Notes: generated by a model not told the origin, from the sequence alone. A stretch of DNA of 44,604 nucleotides from Herbaspirillum sp. CF444 (GCF_000282135.1 NZ_AKJW01000078.1:1-44604); one strand, 5' to 3'; positions 25,221-35,197 are shown, numbered from the stretch's first letter. Program-made: numbers and translations.

Positions 25221-26129
25221 TTACTTGCTGCCGCCCTTCACATAGGCGCCGCTCTGGTACAGCTCATCTTCGGCCTGCTCCAACCGTTTGACGGCCTTGT
25301 CGTCGTCCAGCGAAATCACCAGTTCGATCAGGCTTTCGGCGACCGCAACAGCCGCCGCCATGGAGGGAAAGAACGACGGGCTCTCATGCGAGAACAAAAT
25401 CGTGTGATCGGCCTGCAAGGCTACCGGTGCGACGGCGCTGTCGGTCAGCGCGATCAGTTTGCTGCCGGCGCGCTTGGCGGCTTCAGCGACTTGCACGGCT
25501 TCGATGGAATAGGGTGCGAAGCTGATCACGATGGTCGCGTCCTGCGCCGTGACGGCGCGCAATTCCATCGCCAGCGAACCGGCGGTGCCCTTGATCAGCG
25601 TCACGCTCGGACGGAACAAACGGTACAGGTATTCCAGCATGAAGGCCACCGAATACGCGGCGCGGAAACCGGCGATGTGCACATGGCGCGCCTTGGTCAA
25701 CGCCTTCGCGGCGCGCAGCAATTCGTCGGCATTCTTCGGTTCGGACGCATCGAGGTTGGCGCGCTGGGCCTGGAAGATTTCGGCGATCAGGATGTCGCTG
25801 TTGTTGCGCTTGACCAGGCTCTGCGCCTTGTAGGCGTAGGCCTTGGGCGTGACGGCCAGGCGCTCGACGAACAGTGCGCGCAGCTCGCCCCAGCCGGGAA
25901 AGCCGAGGTATTGCGACAGCCGCACCAGCGTCGACGGCTGCACGCCGGCGCGCGTGGCGACGGCGCGCATGGTCGACACCGCGACTTCGCCCGGATTATC
26001 GAGCAGGAAGGCGGCGCCGGCCTGGAACTGCGGGCGCATCTCGGCATAGTTGGCGCGGATCAGCGCATCGAGTTCGGTAAAGCTTGCGGGCACATCCTGA
26101 TGGGCGATGCCGACTGTGGAATCCGTCAT
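25221..26129 (-). CDS. RpiR-family regulator with SIS domain
   Basis: 302 residues. The N-terminal RpiR helix-turn-helix (AAFLLDNPGEVAVSTMRAVATRAGVQPSTLVRLSQYLGFPGWGELRALF) is followed by an SIS (sugar isomerase) domain from about 130 (VHIAGFRAAYSVAFMLEYLYRL, ATIVISFAPYSIEAVQVAEAAKRAGSKLIALTDS). SIS domains bind phosphosugars or related ligands. The start is uncertain: an in-frame ATG lies 15 residues upstream. It is probably the controller of the aminotransferase-gltIJK set, through the two identical operators that flank the repeat copy 3. Confidence 0.88.
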   Translation of the reverse strand: MTDSTVGIAHQDVPASFTELDALIRANYAEMRPQFQAGAAFLLDNPGEVAVSTMRAVATRAGVQPSTLVRLSQYLGFPGWGELRALFVERLAVTPKAYAYKAQSLVKRNNSDILIAEIFQAQRANLDASEPKNADELLRAAKALTKARHVHIAGFRAAYSVAFMLEYLYRLFRPSVTLIKGTAGSLAMELRAVTAQDATIVISFAPYSIEAVQVAEAAKRAGSKLIALTDSAVAPVALQADHTILFSHESPSFFPSMAAAVAVAESLIELVISLDDDKAVKRLEQAEDELYQSGAYVKGGSK

Positions 26130-26259
26130 GGTGAAGGCGTTGCCGGTGGCCCGGCTGATAGGGTGACGCAGCATTGTTTCACAAATTGCGGGAAAGCAGG
26201 AATCTGCAACATCGGTTCCACGCCCCGGCCCCTGCTGCTGCTGTGGATGACAACTCAAA

Positions 26260-26274
26260 TAAGAATTGTTATCA
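26260..26274. promoter_or_regulatory. Fur-box-like sequence
   Basis: TAAGAATTGTTATCA, read on the minus strand as TGATAACAATTCTTA, matches 11 of 14 fixed positions of the 7-1-7 Fur motif TGATAAT-N-ATTATCA. It lies 160 bases before the DUF3649/PepSY/DUF3325 genes, whose family context is iron uptake. Confidence 0.55.
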
Positions 26275-26322
26275 TCTACAAATTCTTCGCCCCTTAATTC
26301 CACATCCTGACAAGACTACTTC

Positions 26323-26369
26323 CGTCGTCCTGACGAAAGTCAGGACCCAACGTTCGCTGGGACGACGGC
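26323..26369 (+). repeat. Cloverleaf-type intergenic repeat, short copy 4
   Basis: This copy keeps the outer stem CGTCGT/ACGACG, the CCTGAC-GAAA-GTCAGG stem and the last stem half, but the middle stem (about 35 bases) is missing. It fits deletion between the two GGACCC/GGGTCC-related parts. It lies between the Fur-like box and DUF3649-like gene. Confidence 0.75.
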
Positions 26370-26433
26370 AAAAGCCGGCGCTAGCTCGACGGCTGCGCAC
26401 CTTGCAGCCGGCCCAACCATGACATTGTAGAAA

Positions 26434-26733
26434 ATGAACTTGCATCCTCTCCTGCGTTACCGCCTCGATGTCGCTGCGCGTGTACTGGCCGCCATCGTCG
26501 GCGGCTATGCGCTGGCAGCCGCGGCAGCCGCCCTGCTCGCCGTGTTGCTGCCCATGCCGCGCGCCGAAGCGGTGATCGCCGCCACCCTGCTGTCCTTCAT
26601 CGTATTCTGCTGCGCGGTGCTGTGGGTGTTTGCCGCGCGCACGGCGTGGCGCGCGTGGGCCGGCCTTGTGTTGCCGGGCGCGCTGCTCGGGCTGGGTCTG
26701 CTGCTGATGATGACGCAGCGGAGCATGGCATGA
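26434..26733 (+). CDS. DUF3649-type small membrane protein
   Basis: 99 residues with three predicted membrane segments (about 15-40, 45-65, 75-93): VLAAIVGGYALAAAAAALLAVLLP, AVIAATLLSFIVFCCAVLWVFAA, LVLPGALLGLGLLLMM. The W-rich loop AARTAWRAWAG is typical. The family is usually found next to TonB-dependent siderophore receptors. Its TGA overlaps the ATG of the PepSY gene (ATGA), so the two are coupled. No clear ribosome site precedes its own start. Confidence 0.75.
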   Translation: MNLHPLLRYRLDVAARVLAAIVGGYALAAAAAALLAVLLPMPRAEAVIAATLLSFIVFCCAVLWVFAARTAWRAWAGLVLPGALLGLGLLLMMTQRSMA

Positions 26734-28382
26734 GAGAAGGTTTCCGCCAGTCGATGGCATGGCTGCACACCTGGTCCGGGCTGCTGGTGTGCTGGGTGTT
26801 GTTCCTGGTGTTCTGCGCCGGCACGGCGTCCTATTTCCGCGAAGAGATCACGCTGTGGATGAAGCCCGAGCTGCATGCTTCACATAGCGCGACCGTCACC
26901 AACGACCAGGCCGCGCAAACGGCATTGACCGCGCTGCAACGCAAGGCGCCCGACGCCGCGCGCTGGTTCATCACGCTGCCGGTGGAACGCGGCACGGCCC
27001 TGCGCATCGGCTGGATCAGCCCGCCGCCCAAGGATGCGCCGCCGAAAACGCGCGGCAAGTTCACCAGCGAAGTCATCGATCCGCTCACCGGCGACAAGAT
27101 GCCGGACGTGCGCGAGACGCGCGGCGGCGAATTCCTCTACCGCCTGCATTTCGACCTGCATTACATGCCGCCGCTGTGGGCGCGCTGGATCGTCGGCTTC
27201 TGCGCGATGTTCATGCTGGTGGCGATCGTCAGCGGCGTCATCACGCACAAGCGCATCTTCAAGGACTTCTTCACCTTCCGTCCGAAGAAGGGTCAGCGTT
27301 CCTGGCTCGACGCGCACAACGCCACCGCCGTGCTGGCCCTGCCCTATCACCTGATGATTACCTACACCGGACTGGTGACGCTGATGTTCCTGTACATGCC
27401 CTGGGGTGTGCAGGCGGCGTACAAGGGCGACCAGGACAGTTTCTTCGCCGAGGTTTTCCCGAGCGCCAAGAACGGCAAGGCTGCCGGCAAACCGGCACCG
27501 CTGACGCCGCTGCAACCGCTGCTGACGCAAGCCGGGCAACACTGGAACGGCATGCCTGCCGTCGGCATCACCATCAATCATCCGGGCGACGCCAACGCCA
27601 CCATCCAGATCCGTCGCCGGGAAGAAAAAGGCCTGAACTACATCCAGCCGTCGATGCAATTCAACGGCGTCACCGGCGCACTGATGAGCAGCGACAATGA
27701 AAACCTCGGCGGCGCCAACGCCACGCGCGGCGTGCTGTACGGCCTGCATCTCGGCCACTTCGCCAATCCGCTGCTGCGCGCCCTGTTCTTCCTGTGCGGC
27801 TTGTCCGGCTGCGCGATGGTCGCCACCGGCGCGCTGCTGTGGGCGGTGAAGACGCGCCAGAACCATACCAAAAAGCTGGCGCAAGGCGGTCAGGCAAAGG
27901 CAGGCTTCGGCTTGCGCCTCGTCGAAGCGCTCAACATCGGCGCGATTGCCGGGTTGCCGATTGCGTTTGCGACCTACTTCTGGGCCAACCGCCTGCTGCC
28001 GGTGGCGATGGAAAAGCGTCCCGACGCCGAGATGAATTTGTTCTTCATCGCCTGGGGCATCGCCGCCGTGCTGGCGCAGATCCGTCCCGACCGCCGCATG
28101 TGGCAATGGCAATTGTGGATGGGCGCCCTGCTCTTCATGGGCATCCCGGTAGTGAACGTCTTCACCACCTCGTCGCATCTGGGCGTGACGCTGTTCATGG
28201 CGCAAGGTCCGTGGTCGGTGGCCGGGTTCGATCTCACCGTACTGGCGCTGGGGATCGGTCTCGCCTGCGCAGCCTGGCATCTGGGCCGCAAGAAGAAGGC
28301 GGAAAAAAAGGCCGGCAAAGCGCATCTGCACGATGATGCCAATACCAACGCCGACAACGCCACGTTACAGGAGGCGGCATGA
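26730..28382 (+). CDS. PepSY-domain transmembrane protein
   Basis: 550 residues. Typical opening MREGFRQSMAWLHTWSGLLVCWVLFLVFCAGTASYFREEITLW with the first membrane segment at about 10-40. A periplasmic PepSY region (about 40-150) is followed by FLYRLHFDLHYM, a segment with GFCAMFMLVAIVSGVITHKRIFKDFF and four more segments near the C-terminus. PepSY-TM proteins are tied to iron-siderophore reduction or release from receptors at the inner membrane. Coupled to its neighbours on both sides (ATGA at each junction). The C-terminal tail is Lys/Ala-rich and acidic. Confidence 0.88.
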   Translation: MREGFRQSMAWLHTWSGLLVCWVLFLVFCAGTASYFREEITLWMKPELHASHSATVTNDQAAQTALTALQRKAPDAARWFITLPVERGTALRIGWISPPPKDAPPKTRGKFTSEVIDPLTGDKMPDVRETRGGEFLYRLHFDLHYMPPLWARWIVGFCAMFMLVAIVSGVITHKRIFKDFFTFRPKKGQRSWLDAHNATAVLALPYHLMITYTGLVTLMFLYMPWGVQAAYKGDQDSFFAEVFPSAKNGKAAGKPAPLTPLQPLLTQAGQHWNGMPAVGITINHPGDANATIQIRRREEKGLNYIQPSMQFNGVTGALMSSDNENLGGANATRGVLYGLHLGHFANPLLRALFFLCGLSGCAMVATGALLWAVKTRQNHTKKLAQGGQAKAGFGLRLVEALNIGAIAGLPIAFATYFWANRLLPVAMEKRPDAEMNLFFIAWGIAAVLAQIRPDRRMWQWQLWMGALLFMGIPVVNVFTTSSHLGVTLFMAQGPWSVAGFDLTVLALGIGLACAAWHLGRKKKAEKKAGKAHLHDDANTNADNATLQEAA

Positions 28383-28741
28383 TGAGTTTCATCCCCCTGC
28401 CCTTTCTGGCGACGCTGGCGCTGGCCTACAGCGCGTGGGTGGCGCTAAGCCTGGCGATGGATCGCCACTACGCCGACATCCACGGTCGCGGCGCCGAACC
28501 GAGCGGACTGCTGCGCAAACGCAGTCGCCGGCTGGGCACGCTGGCGTTGACCGTGGCATTCGCCGTCTGCGTGCGCGACAGCGGCTGGGGCATCGGCCCG
28601 GTGGCCTGGCTGGGCACCATGACCGTCGCCGCCCTGCTGCTGGTGCTGCAGCTGTGCTACGCGCCGCGCTCGGTGCTGCGTACGGGCAAGCCGGCGTTGT
28701 TGCTGGCGGTGGTATTGACGCTGGCGGCGCTGGCGATTTGA
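28379..28741 (+). CDS. DUF3325-type small membrane protein
   Basis: 120 residues; the ATG at 28379 overlaps the TGA of the PepSY gene. Segments at about 5-27, 55-70, 72-92 and 100-120. The pattern LATLALAYSAWVALSLAMDRHYADIHGRG ... RLGTLALTVAFAVCVRDSGWGIGPVAWLGTM fits DUF3325, whose members accompany PepSY proteins in siderophore loci. Together the three make one operon; the TonB-dependent receptor that usually accompanies them is not present. Confidence 0.8.
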   Translation: MMSFIPLPFLATLALAYSAWVALSLAMDRHYADIHGRGAEPSGLLRKRSRRLGTLALTVAFAVCVRDSGWGIGPVAWLGTMTVAALLLVLQLCYAPRSVLRTGKPALLLAVVLTLAALAI

Positions 28742-28746
28742 AGTTC

Positions 28747-28773
28747 GATCTGTCAAGGATTGCTTGACAGATC
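28747..28773 (+). terminator. Terminator hairpin after the DUF3325 gene
   Basis: Arms GATCTGTCAAG and CTTGACAGATC, 5-base loop, 6 bases after the stop codon. The 3' tail is not T-rich, so termination may be weak. Confidence 0.65.
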
Positions 28774-28800
28774 AGTGGTCACTGTTGCGGCGAACATCGA

Positions 28801-28841
28801 TACGACGCTGGGCCCTGACTTTCGTCAGGGCGACGTCATCC
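28801..28841 (-). repeat. Cloverleaf-type intergenic repeat, half copy 6 (inverted)
   Basis: Reverse-strand fragment with the outer stem start and the CCCTGAC-GAAA-GTCAGGG stem followed by CCCAGCGTCGTA; the second half is missing. It lies between convergent genes. Confidence 0.7.
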
Positions 28842-28854
28842 ATTTTTTCAATTC

Positions 28855-29643
28855 TCAAAACGACCGCATCACCCTCACCGTGACATAAGGCAAACGCTCG
28901 GTGGCGGCGGAGGCGCGCGCGCTGTGCAGACGATGCAAGGTGATCTGGTTGACCTCCGCATGGCTGCCGGCGATGTGCTCGGTGATCAGCCTGACGGCTT
29001 CGTCGCCGTCACGAGCGTCGATCTGCGCGAGGATGGCGGCATGTTCGTCATAGGTCGATCCGACGCAATCGCCGTAGACGAAATCCAGCCGCCGCACGAT
29101 GCGGATGCGGTCGGTGAGGCGGTCGAAGGCGCTCGCCATTTCCTGATTGCCGGTGGCGCGCACCAGCGTCTGGTGGAAGGCTTCGTCGAGCGCGGCGGCC
29201 GCACGGCCGTCGGTCAGCCGCTGCGCTACCGGCACGCACCAATCCGCCTTGAGGGCATTGATCTGCGCCATGTCGATGACATGTTTTCCGTCACCGGGGC
29301 TGGCGCACAAGCGCGTCACGGCATGGACCTCGATCAGTTGGCGCAACTCGTATAAATCGGCGAAACGCTTGAAATCCATGGGCACGACTTCCCAGCCGCC
29401 GCGCACGTAGCCCTGCATCAGGCCGTCGCTTTGCAGGCGTTGCAGCGCCTCGCGCACCGGCGTGCGCGAGACCTTGAAGTAGGCCGCGACTTCGGTCTCG
29501 GTGACCTGGTCGCCGGGCAGGAGGCGCATTTCAAAAATGTCTTCGCGCAGACGGGCGTAGACATATTCCGGCAAGGAGGCCTTGACCGGCTCTTCGGCGA
29601 CGCTGTCGGACGGAGTCAGCGACGGATCGGGTGAGGCATGCAT
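28855..29643 (-). CDS. GntR-family (FCD) regulator of the peptide/GGT operon
   Basis: 262 residues from the ATG at 29643 (MHASPDPSL), AAGG 11 bases upstream. Winged helix at about 25-90 (YVYARLREDIFEMRLLPGDQVTETEVAAYFKVSRTPVREALQRLQSDG) then a helical FCD domain with the metal-site pattern (DEAFHQTLV, YDEHAAIL, ITEHI). FCD regulators respond to carboxylic or amino acids. It is last in a long minus-strand operon (dpp-like genes, ggt). A palindromic ATGTATACAT before the first gene is a likely target. Confidence 0.88.
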   Translation of the reverse strand: MHASPDPSLTPSDSVAEEPVKASLPEYVYARLREDIFEMRLLPGDQVTETEVAAYFKVSRTPVREALQRLQSDGLMQGYVRGGWEVVPMDFKRFADLYELRQLIEVHAVTRLCASPGDGKHVIDMAQINALKADWCVPVAQRLTDGRAAAALDEAFHQTLVRATGNQEMASAFDRLTDRIRIVRRLDFVYGDCVGSTYDEHAAILAQIDARDGDEAVRLITEHIAGSHAEVNQITLHRLHSARASAATERLPYVTVRVMRSF

Positions 29644-29681
29644 GAGCGGCGTGGCCTTATCGGAATGCTGAATGAAGGAAA

Positions 29682-31307
29682 CTACCAGGCGGCGACGCAA
29701 CCGTCGGTGCGCGGCTCGGTGCCGCCGCACAGCACGCCGTTGGCGTCGCGCCAGATGATCTGGCCGCGGCCGAAGCCGAGCTGGTTGCCGGACCAGCTGA
29801 CCTGATGGCCCAGACCGGCCGGACCGAGGCCGCGGAACAGATGCTCTGCCGTGGTGTGTTCGATGCTGACCTTGTTGCCGCTCTCCCATTCCCAACGCGG
29901 CGCGTCGAGCGAAGCCTGCGGATTGAGGCCGAAGTCGACCGTGTTCATCACCATCTGCACATGGCCTTGCGGCTGCATGAAGCCGCCCATCACGCCGAAC
30001 GGGCCGATGGCCTGGTTGTCCCTGGTGAGGAAGCCGGGGATGATGGTGTGGTACGGACGCTTGCCAGGCGCGAGGCAATTCGGATGCGCGGCGTCGAGCG
30101 TGAAATTGTTGCCGCGATTGTGCAGCGAAATCCCCGTGCCCGGCACCACCAGGCCCGAACCGAAGCCCATGTAATTGCTCTGGATGAAGGACACCATGTT
30201 GCCTTCGTTGTCGGCCGTGCACAGATACACGGTGCCGCCGCGCGGCGGATCGCCCGCGACCGGCAGCGTGGCGTGCGTGCCGATCAGCTTGCGGCGCTCG
30301 TCGGCGTAAGCGTCGGACAACAGATCCTTGACCGAGACGCGCATGTGGTCGATGTCGGCGATATGCGCCAGGCCGTCGGCGTAGGCCAGCTTGATGGCTT
30401 CGATCTGGCGGTGATAGGTTTGCAGCGTGTCGCGCTCGCTGAAGTCGAAGCCTTTCAACATGTTCAGCGCCAGCAGAGCCACCAGGCCATGGCCGTTCGG
30501 CGGGATTTCCCAGACATCGTAGCCGCGGTAATTGGACGAAATCGGATCGACCCATTGCGGACGGAAGTTGGCGAGATCCGCCACGTCCATGTAGCCGCCG
30601 GCGGCGCGGATGAAGGCCGCCGTCTTCTCGGCCAGCGCACCCTGGTAGAAGCTGCGCGCGTTGTCGTCGGCGATCGATTGCAGCGTGCTGGCATGGCCCG
30701 CAGAGCGCCAGATTTCGCCGGCCTGCGGCGCGCGACCGGAACCGTCCAACGCGCCGAAGGTATCGAACCACGATTTGAAATGATCTTCCTTGAACTCGCG
30801 CGTAAAGGTCTTGTAGGCCTGCTGCCAGGCGAAGGCCACTACCGGCGAAATCGGAAAGCCGTCCTGCGCCAGGCTGATGGCGCCGGCCATCGAGCGCGAC
30901 AGCGGCATGCGGCCGAAGCGCTCCGCCATGGTGGCCCAGGCCGACGGCGTGCCGGGCACGGTGACGGGCAGGGCGCCGTACTTCGGCACTTCCTTGTGGC
31001 CGGCGGCGGTCAGCGCGTCGAGCGAAATTGCCATCGGCGCCGGGCCGCTGGCGTTCAATCCATGCAGTTGCCCCTTGTGCCAGATCAGCGCGAAGGCGTC
31101 GCCGCCGATGCCGTTGGCGGTCGGCTCGACCACGGTCAATGCGGCAGCGGCGGCGATGGCCGCATCGATGGCGTTGCCGCCGGCCTGCAATACCTGCAGA
31201 CCGGCTTGCGCGGCCAGCGGCTGCGAGGTCGCGACCATGCCGCGATTGGCGAAGACGGCGCTGCGGCGCGAGGCGTAGGGATAGTGATTGGCGTTGAAGG
31301 TTGGCAT
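29682..31307 (-). CDS. Gamma-glutamyltransferase-family protein
   Basis: 541 residues, no signal peptide, thus cytoplasmic. N-terminal nucleophile fold: GMVATSQPLAAQAGLQVLQAGGNAIDAAIAAAAALTVVEP, the catalytic Thr at the processing site in PPRGGTVYLCTADNEGN, GFGSGLVVPGTGISLHNRG and MGGFMQPQGHVQ. Family members cleave gamma-glutamyl bonds (glutathione, gamma-glutamyl peptides, sometimes cephalosporin side chains). It follows a complete peptide ABC importer, which suggests import then intracellular cleavage. The usual family is periplasmic; this variant is one of the cytosolic forms. Confidence 0.92.
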   Translation of the reverse strand: MPTFNANHYPYASRRSAVFANRGMVATSQPLAAQAGLQVLQAGGNAIDAAIAAAAALTVVEPTANGIGGDAFALIWHKGQLHGLNASGPAPMAISLDALTAAGHKEVPKYGALPVTVPGTPSAWATMAERFGRMPLSRSMAGAISLAQDGFPISPVVAFAWQQAYKTFTREFKEDHFKSWFDTFGALDGSGRAPQAGEIWRSAGHASTLQSIADDNARSFYQGALAEKTAAFIRAAGGYMDVADLANFRPQWVDPISSNYRGYDVWEIPPNGHGLVALLALNMLKGFDFSERDTLQTYHRQIEAIKLAYADGLAHIADIDHMRVSVKDLLSDAYADERRKLIGTHATLPVAGDPPRGGTVYLCTADNEGNMVSFIQSNYMGFGSGLVVPGTGISLHNRGNNFTLDAAHPNCLAPGKRPYHTIIPGFLTRDNQAIGPFGVMGGFMQPQGHVQMVMNTVDFGLNPQASLDAPRWEWESGNKVSIEHTTAEHLFRGLGPAGLGHQVSWSGNQLGFGRGQIIWRDANGVLCGGTEPRTDGCVAAW

Positions 31308-31339
31308 AGGGTGCTTTCTTGTTCGGACAATGGATAAGT

Positions 31340-32296
31340 TTAACGATACAGATGACAGGCGACGTATTCGCCGGGGGCCGTCTCCACCTTCGGCGGCGTC
31401 TCGGTCTTGCAGATGTCCATGCAGGACGCGCAGCGCGGATGGAAATGACAGCCGCTCGGCGGCGACGCCGGATTGGGAATCCCGCCCTTGAGCACGATGC
31501 GTTCGCGCACCTGATCGGGATGCTCGCGCGGGATCGCCGACAGCAGTGCCTGCGTGTAGGGATGCTTGGGCGCGCTGTAGACGCTCTCGCAGCTGCCGTA
31601 CTCCACCATGCGCCCGAGATACATCACGCCGATGCTGTCGCTGACGTGGCGGATCACGGCGAGGTCGTGCGAGACGAACAGATAGGTGAGAGAAAACTCC
31701 TTTTGCAGCTCCTGCAAGAGGTTCAGGATTTGCGCCTGGATCGAGACGTCCAGCGCCGATACGGCTTCATCGGCGACCACCAGTTTGGGACGCGTGATGA
31801 TGGCGCGCGCGATGCCGACGCGCTGGCGCTGGCCGCCGGAAAATTCATGCGGATGGCGACCGGCATAGGCCTGACTCAAACCGACCACGTCGAGGATCTC
31901 GGCGACCTTGCGCTTGCGCGTGGCGCGGTCGAACAGGCCGTGCACGATCAGCGGTTCTTCCAATACTTCGCCGATGGTCATGCGCGGATTGAGCGAGGCG
32001 AACGGATCCTGGAACACCATCTGCATGTTGCGGCGCATGCTGCGCAGGGCAGGGGAAGACATCGTGGAAATCTCTTCGCCCATGAAGTTGACGCTGCCGG
32101 CGGTGGGTTCGATCAGGCGCAGCACGCTGCGGCCGGTAGTCGACTTGCCGCAGCCGGATTCGCCGACCAGGCCGAGGGTCTTGCCTTCGTCGATGGAGAA
32201 CGAGACATCGTCCACCGCCTTGACCGGCGGCGCGCCGCGCTTGCCGGAGGCGAAGTGTTTTTTCAGTCCGGAGACCTGGAGCAGGGGAGCAGTCAT
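31340..32296 (-). CDS. Peptide ABC transporter ATP-binding protein (DppF/OppF type)
   Basis: 318 residues from the ATG at 32296. Walker A GESGCGKST (45-53), Q-loop QDPFASLNPR, signature FSGGQRQRV, Walker B LVVADEAVSALD, switch His in FVSHDL and a C-terminal oligopeptide extension GCHFHPRCASCMDICKTETP with the family Cys cluster. It pairs with the DppD-type ATPase encoded just upstream; the gap is 10 bases and reads AAGAGG before the start. Confidence 0.93.
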   Translation of the reverse strand: MTAPLLQVSGLKKHFASGKRGAPPVKAVDDVSFSIDEGKTLGLVGESGCGKSTTGRSVLRLIEPTAGSVNFMGEEISTMSSPALRSMRRNMQMVFQDPFASLNPRMTIGEVLEEPLIVHGLFDRATRKRKVAEILDVVGLSQAYAGRHPHEFSGGQRQRVGIARAIITRPKLVVADEAVSALDVSIQAQILNLLQELQKEFSLTYLFVSHDLAVIRHVSDSIGVMYLGRMVEYGSCESVYSAPKHPYTQALLSAIPREHPDQVRERIVLKGGIPNPASPPSGCHFHPRCASCMDICKTETPPKVETAPGEYVACHLYR

Positions 32297-32306
32297 CTCA
32301 GCCTCT

Positions 32307-33287
<981 letters not shown>

Positions 33288-33299
33288 GGCCGGTTCTCT

Positions 33300-34199
33300 T
33301 TAACGGTATAACTTGGGATCGAACACTTCACGGATGCCGTCGCCCAATAAATTGAAGCCCAGCACCACCGCAAAGATCGCCACGCCCGGCCACAAGGCCA
33401 GCGTCGGGTTGGTGTTCAGATAGCCTTGCGCAATGTGCAGCATCGAGCCCCAGCTCGGGTCTTCCGGCTTGGCGCCGAGGCCGAGGTAGGACAAGCCCGC
33501 TTCGGCGATGATCGCCGAGCCCATCGCGAAGGTCGCCTGGATCACCAGCGGCGCCATCGCGTTCGGCAGCACGTAACGCCACATGATGCGCATGTGACCG
33601 GCGCCGACCGAGCGCGCCGCCATGACGTAATCGAGATTGCGGATGCTCAGCGCCTGGCCGCGCGCCAGACGGATAAAGGCCGGCGCAAAGCCGATGCCGA
33701 CCGCCACCATGGCGTTGTAAAAGCCGCCGCCCAGGGCCGCCGCCAGCGCCAATGCGAGGATCAGCGAAGGGAAGGCCTGCAGCGCGTCGACGATGCGCAT
33801 CACCACCCATTCATCCCAGAAGCCGCGGAAGTAGCCGCTGGCAATGCCGATCGGCACGCCGACGCAGAAGGCCAGGCCGACGGCGATCAGCGCCGCCTGC
33901 AGCGAGATGCGCGCACCGTACAGCATGCGTGAAAAAATATCACGCCCCAGATCGTCGGTGCCCATCCAGTGCGTTGCGTCGGGACCGGAGAGCAGGTTGC
34001 CGTAGTCCTGGTCGAAGATCGGGTCGTTGGTCGCCAGCAGCGGCGCGAAGATCGCGACCAGCACCAGCAGCAAGATGATGGCCGCGCCGACTACAGCCAG
34101 GCGGTTGCCGGCGAAACGGCGCAGGCCGACGAAACGTTGCCGGCGCGGCAGGGCTTCTGCGGTACCGGTATTTGCTTTCTTTGCGATGGCTTGATTCAT
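33300..34199 (-). CDS. Peptide ABC transporter permease (DppC type)
   Basis: 299 residues from the ATG at 34199 (MNQAIAKK, with GAGGA 6 bases upstream). A longer version from 34211 overlaps the DppB stop as ATGA but has no site. First membrane segment about 34-55 (LAVVGAAIILLLVLVAIFAPLLA), then the DppC hallmarks HWMGTDDLGRDIFSRMLYGARISL and the coupling loop ARSVGAGHMRIMWRYVLPNAMAP. Works with the DppB type encoded upstream. Confidence 0.92.
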   Translation of the reverse strand: MNQAIAKKANTGTAEALPRRQRFVGLRRFAGNRLAVVGAAIILLLVLVAIFAPLLATNDPIFDQDYGNLLSGPDATHWMGTDDLGRDIFSRMLYGARISLQAALIAVGLAFCVGVPIGIASGYFRGFWDEWVVMRIVDALQAFPSLILALALAAALGGGFYNAMVAVGIGFAPAFIRLARGQALSIRNLDYVMAARSVGAGHMRIMWRYVLPNAMAPLVIQATFAMGSAIIAEAGLSYLGLGAKPEDPSWGSMLHIAQGYLNTNPTLALWPGVAIFAVVLGFNLLGDGIREVFDPKLYR

Positions 34200-34207
34200 G
34201 TCCGTCC

Positions 34208-35146
34208 TCATTTCGCGATGCGCGGATCGATGACGCTATACAGCACGTCCACCACCAGGTTGACGATCACCACCATCAGCGCCGCCGCCAGCACGCCGCC
34301 CTGCACCATGATGTAGTCGCGCTGGAAGATGGCGTCGACGATCATTTTGCCCATGCCGGGAATGCCGAAGATGCTCTCGGTAATCACCAGCCCGCCGAGC
34401 AAACCCGACACCATCAGGCCGCTGGCCGTCACCACCGGAATCAGCGCATTGCGCAGCGCGTGGCCGATGACGACTTGCCAGTCCTTCAGACCCTTGGAGA
34501 ACGCCGTGCGGATGTAATCTTCATTGAGCACTTCGAGCAGGCTACTGCGCACCATGCGCATCAGGATCGCCGACTCGCGCAGCCCCGTGGCCAGCACCGG
34601 CATGCACATCGCCGCCAGGTTGCCGCGCCAGTCCTCGGTGAACGGCACATAGCCGGAAGCCGGCAGCCAGCCCAGCTTGACCGCGAACAGGATGATGAAC
34701 ATCATGCCCAGCCAGAAGTGCGGCACCGACATGCCGAACAGCGCCACCAGCGTGCTGAAATAATTGGCGATGCCGCGCGGACGCACCGCCGCCATGATGC
34801 CGGCCGGCACCGCGATCATGATGCCGACGGCGAAACTGCCGAGCGCCAGTTCTATCGTCACCGGCAGGCGCTGCATCAGGACGTCGATGACCGGTGTGCG
34901 GTCGATGAAGGAACGGCCGAGATCGCCGTGCAACAGGCCGCCCAGCCAGCGTCCGTATTGCATGTAAAGAGGGTCGTCAAGGCCGAGTTGCGCGCGCAAT
35001 GCCAGCGCGGCTTCGGGCGTGGCTTCCTGGCCGAGGATGGCGGTCACCGGATCGCCCGGCAGGATCGCCAGCAGGGAAAAGATCACCATGCTGACCAGCA
35101 GCAGGGTGGGGATGACCAGCAGGATGCGTTTAAGTAATGGAGACAT
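34208..35146 (-). CDS. Peptide ABC transporter permease (DppB type)
   Basis: 312 residues, DppB length. N-terminal segment LLKRILLVIPTLLLVSMVIFSLLAILPGDPV, family motifs LGLDDPLYMQYGRWLGGLLHGDLGRSF and the coupling loop RTAFSKGLKDWQVVIGHALRNALIPVVT. Six membrane segments expected. It starts 148 bases after the binding-protein gene, a gap that holds cloverleaf repeat copy 5. No strong ribosome site precedes the start. Confidence 0.92.
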   Translation of the reverse strand: MSPLLKRILLVIPTLLLVSMVIFSLLAILPGDPVTAILGQEATPEAALALRAQLGLDDPLYMQYGRWLGGLLHGDLGRSFIDRTPVIDVLMQRLPVTIELALGSFAVGIMIAVPAGIMAAVRPRGIANYFSTLVALFGMSVPHFWLGMMFIILFAVKLGWLPASGYVPFTEDWRGNLAAMCMPVLATGLRESAILMRMVRSSLLEVLNEDYIRTAFSKGLKDWQVVIGHALRNALIPVVTASGLMVSGLLGGLVITESIFGIPGMGKMIVDAIFQRDYIMVQGGVLAAALMVVIVNLVVDVLYSVIDPRIAK

Positions 35147-35197
35147 GGGCAGCAGCGCCGTGACAAATGGGAACGTTCATTACAAGCACAACACAGC

